Source: Henckelia pumila (lineage: Eukaryota > Streptophyta > Magnoliopsida > Lamiales > Gesneriaceae). Taken from it: a stretch of 64,000 nucleotides of DNA. How positions within the stretch are numbered: the first letter of the stretch is position 1; each line of letters starts with the position of its first letter. The notes beneath the pieces were generated by a model. The model was given only the letters and a program-made list of their open reading frames with translations. It did not search any database and had not been told where the DNA came from. The stretch lies in contig NC_133120.1 of assembly GCF_033568475.1 (NCBI RefSeq), positions 172,391,991 to 172,455,990 on the forward strand, in the 5' to 3' direction. A program made the translations under genes and the position numbers. This document shows positions 61,631 to 64,000 of the stretch, one piece after another.

Positions 61631-62875
61631 TTTATTGGTATCAGAGCATGCATGCAAGGACTTGGGATATAGTAATGAGACTCTTTGGGTTATACTTGTA
61701 GGATGGATGAGACCTTGAAAGAGGTGATGATGCGGCGATTAGATTGCCCGAAGGCTATCATCATCAGCAGGAATTTTAAGATTTGGGTTATGGGATTCCT
61801 GCAAGTGCGGACAAGAGCAATGGATCGTGTCCGAGCTTTCAGGATTTCTACTCATGTGGATCCTAGATTTGGATCGAGTATCGGATGCCAGAGGCAGTGG
61901 CAGAGGATTGGTTGGGATGCACTTGATGCTTGCATTTGTACCATCCTTACCATGATGACACTACTCTAAAGATTTTCCAGTCGTAGTTGGAGAGATTGTC
62001 ATATAGACCTACACCAGGGAATGCCTCGAGTGGCTAAGGCATGACTGGTTTCGAGCGTAAGGTCATTAAACTCATGCAGAACGTGATTTTGCCGATATGC
62101 TTGTATCGATGCGTTCGGTAGGCACACGGGAAACTTCATGTTCAAAAGCATGAATTGGATGCAAGAAGAACGGTGACGGTAGATCGTGAGCAGAAGAGGT
62201 CGACTGACAGGCACTGACGCAGATCATAGCTGGTTAGCTATCAAGTTCCATTTCTCCGGAGTTCTTCGCAGGAGGACAGGTAGAGAGACTTGGACGGGAG
62301 TACGCTTGCATTGATGCGAGTGTCAATTAGAAGCTTCATGATCAACAAACGAAGACTAGTACGATGATTTAAATACTGTATTGTTACAGTGGTAAACAAT
62401 ATTTCAGTTGTAATGAATCATCATACTTTGGTTGTATCATTTAAAGTAAATGGTTGTACATTTTCATTTTATTTTGAATATTGTACGTATTACATGAGAT
62501 TTTAATAAATAAATTGTACATAACTTGAAGAAATGATACATGTATTATTATTTCAGCAATTTGTGGATGATTGCATGATTCTGCTAAGTTTTGGCATGAC
62601 GTTAGTTGATTAGTGTTCAACTGTGGTAACTCATGGGGTTTGAGTGGGCCGATTGTAACCGCGTGACTTGTGGTTTGTCTAGGCTTTTCCTAGGATTGAC
62701 CTAGTTAGTCAGTGACCTAAGTTAGTGCCAGTGATGAGTGGACTCATCTAGAAGCATAGGAATATTGTTCGATTTAGAACATTTGGCTTTGTTCAAGGTT
62801 GTTTCCTTAGAACAGTAGGCTGTCTGACCTTCGTTAGGTTAAGACTTGTGATGATGGGTTTTCATCAAGATGTCA
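61631..62875 (+). other. Second F interior (partial) with an intact primer-binding site
   Basis: TGGTATCAGAGC at 61636-61647, then 1.2 kb matching 56099-57205 and about 130 bp that are absent there. It is broken at 62875 by a third LTR. The 94-codon open frame at 61685-61969 is partly conserved between copies but interrupted at 56216 and following; I do not recognise it. Confidence 0.65.
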
Positions 62876-63215
62876 TGTAGTGACCCGTATCCGTAATTAG
62901 CGATTAATGAGTATATTAATCATGTAATAATGTTGGATTAAGTAAAACAAAATTAAAGAAATTCCTAAAGGGTTAACGGAGTCCAGAAATGGATCCAGGA
63001 CACTCAAAATAGCCGGGAAGGTCCCGAGGGTCCGGAGGGTTCGAAAGCTTCGAACCAAGTCAGGAGGTTCCGAACAGGATCGGAGGATCCGAAGTCAGGA
63101 TCGGAGGCTCCGATCGAGATCGGAAGCTCCGTCGGTGAGATCGGACGTTCCGATCGGGGCCAGGGCACGTGGCATCGCTGACATCAGCAAGGTGATGTCA
63201 TGGCTGAGACTAATT
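62876..63215 (+). repeat. Family F LTR 3, truncated
   Basis: Starts TGTAGTGACCCGTATCCG, keeps the U3 array (about 63036-63165) and loses homology before the TATA box. The right edge is approximate. It sits inside interior copy 2, so it is a later nested insertion or a recombination product. Confidence 0.65.
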
Positions 63216-64000
63216 ACTTCGAGCACAAGTATTTCCTAGGATTGAATAGGGAATCGACGAATTAGATCGTTCAGTGCTGAGACCTATGCGTTCGGCAAGG
63301 GAGCGATTTGACTATTGAGAATCCGTTGGGATTTAGTTCCAGGATCAGTATGTTCAACCTTGGGAGGTTGGTATGAACTGATGGTATTATCAGAGACTCT
63401 GAGTTGAGTTATACCAGGTGCAATGATTGTCGAGTTTCGAGACGGAATAGGAAGCGTTTCCATATGTCTGTGCACTGTGGAATGTCCCAGTCGAGCATAT
63501 TGGTGGGAGCTTGCTTTAGTTTTGATGAGCGTACAGTGATTGCAAGTATGTATAACTATCAGGAGGACGTACATCGATCAAATTCATGAGGTGAATAACC
63601 TATGATCGAGATGATGTAGATCATCAGAGGCATGATGACTTTCATTGCAATGTATGCGTGATTTCGCAGGCCAATGGCTAGGAGATGACGTAGCGTCATG
63701 AATTGCAAGTAATGATAGTTATCATCAGGGCATAGTGTTGAGGTTATACTAAGAAACGTAGACAGCAGAATGTACTAGACATGATGGTTTAAGTTCCAAG
63801 TATTCCTTGGGAAGCCGGTTGTGCTTCAGGGAGAGTGGGGAGGGTAACCAGTCTAGGGAACATTGTGAGCAGTTACGTTGAAGTATAGACTTTAGTGTTT
63901 TCCTGACTAGAGGTGTTGAGCACAGAGAAATTTTGAAATAATTAGATGGTTAGATTCGATAAGTAATTCGACGAATGTCGTAAACCAGTCAGTTCATGAC
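63216..64000 (+). other. Third F interior segment, running out of the window
   Basis: From about 63385 the text matches 59155 onwards (for example CATATGTCTGTGYACTGTGG and GAGGTGTTGAGCAC). It is joined directly to the truncated LTR 3. Nothing coding is visible. Confidence 0.55.

Overview
The window is plant nuclear DNA, most likely from a eudicot. The evidence is one intact, intronless receptor kinase gene of the phytosulfokine-receptor type, surrounded by plant-type chromovirus (Ty3/gypsy) retrotransposons, a hAT element and a CACTA (En/Spm) element. I see no prokaryotic, organellar, rRNA or tRNA genes. About nine tenths of the window is transposon-derived.

Layout. 1-1721 is the 3' part of a gypsy LTR. 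3492-6611 is the only host gene recognised, a PSKR2-like leucine-rich-repeat receptor kinase. About 7766-8889 is a copia-like LTR interrupted by gypsy element A (minus, 8890-13413), which keeps only its integrase/chromodomain region. 13521-14721 begins a locus repeat called R here.

The core is a five-level nest. A hAT element (14722-50050, matching terminal inverted repeats and an imperfect 8-bp target duplication) holds gypsy element B (minus). B is split in its protease region by gypsy element C (minus, 22193-49569). C is split inside its reverse transcriptase by gypsy element D (plus, 26181-47154, perfect 5-bp target duplication). D's 5' LTR is split by CACTA element E (minus, 28158-39542). 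E carries a broken TNP2 transposase and a second gene, which I could assemble as 12 exons with one open frame, ending in a Ulp1/C48 cysteine protease domain with all catalytic residues.

Right of the nest, locus R resumes (50051-50588) and is followed by a second copy (50589-52912) that carries the empty hAT target site and a different 1.07-kb insertion. A gypsy LTR (G, 52913-54592) is interrupted by family F elements (plus, 54593 to the window end). F has LTRs, primer-binding sites and polypurine tracts resembling those of element C, but a roughly 4-kb interior in which I see no coding sequence, so F looks like a non-autonomous partner of C-like elements.

How the parts relate. The host gene would encode a plasma-membrane receptor for a sulfated peptide hormone and does not depend on the repeats. 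The transposons record an order of insertion: LTR-pair differences counted by eye are about 3.7% for C and about 1.5% for D, which agrees with D lying inside C. One deletion at 49569/49570 appears to have removed parts of C, B and hAT together. All positions come from reading the sequence by eye; no alignment or database search was run.
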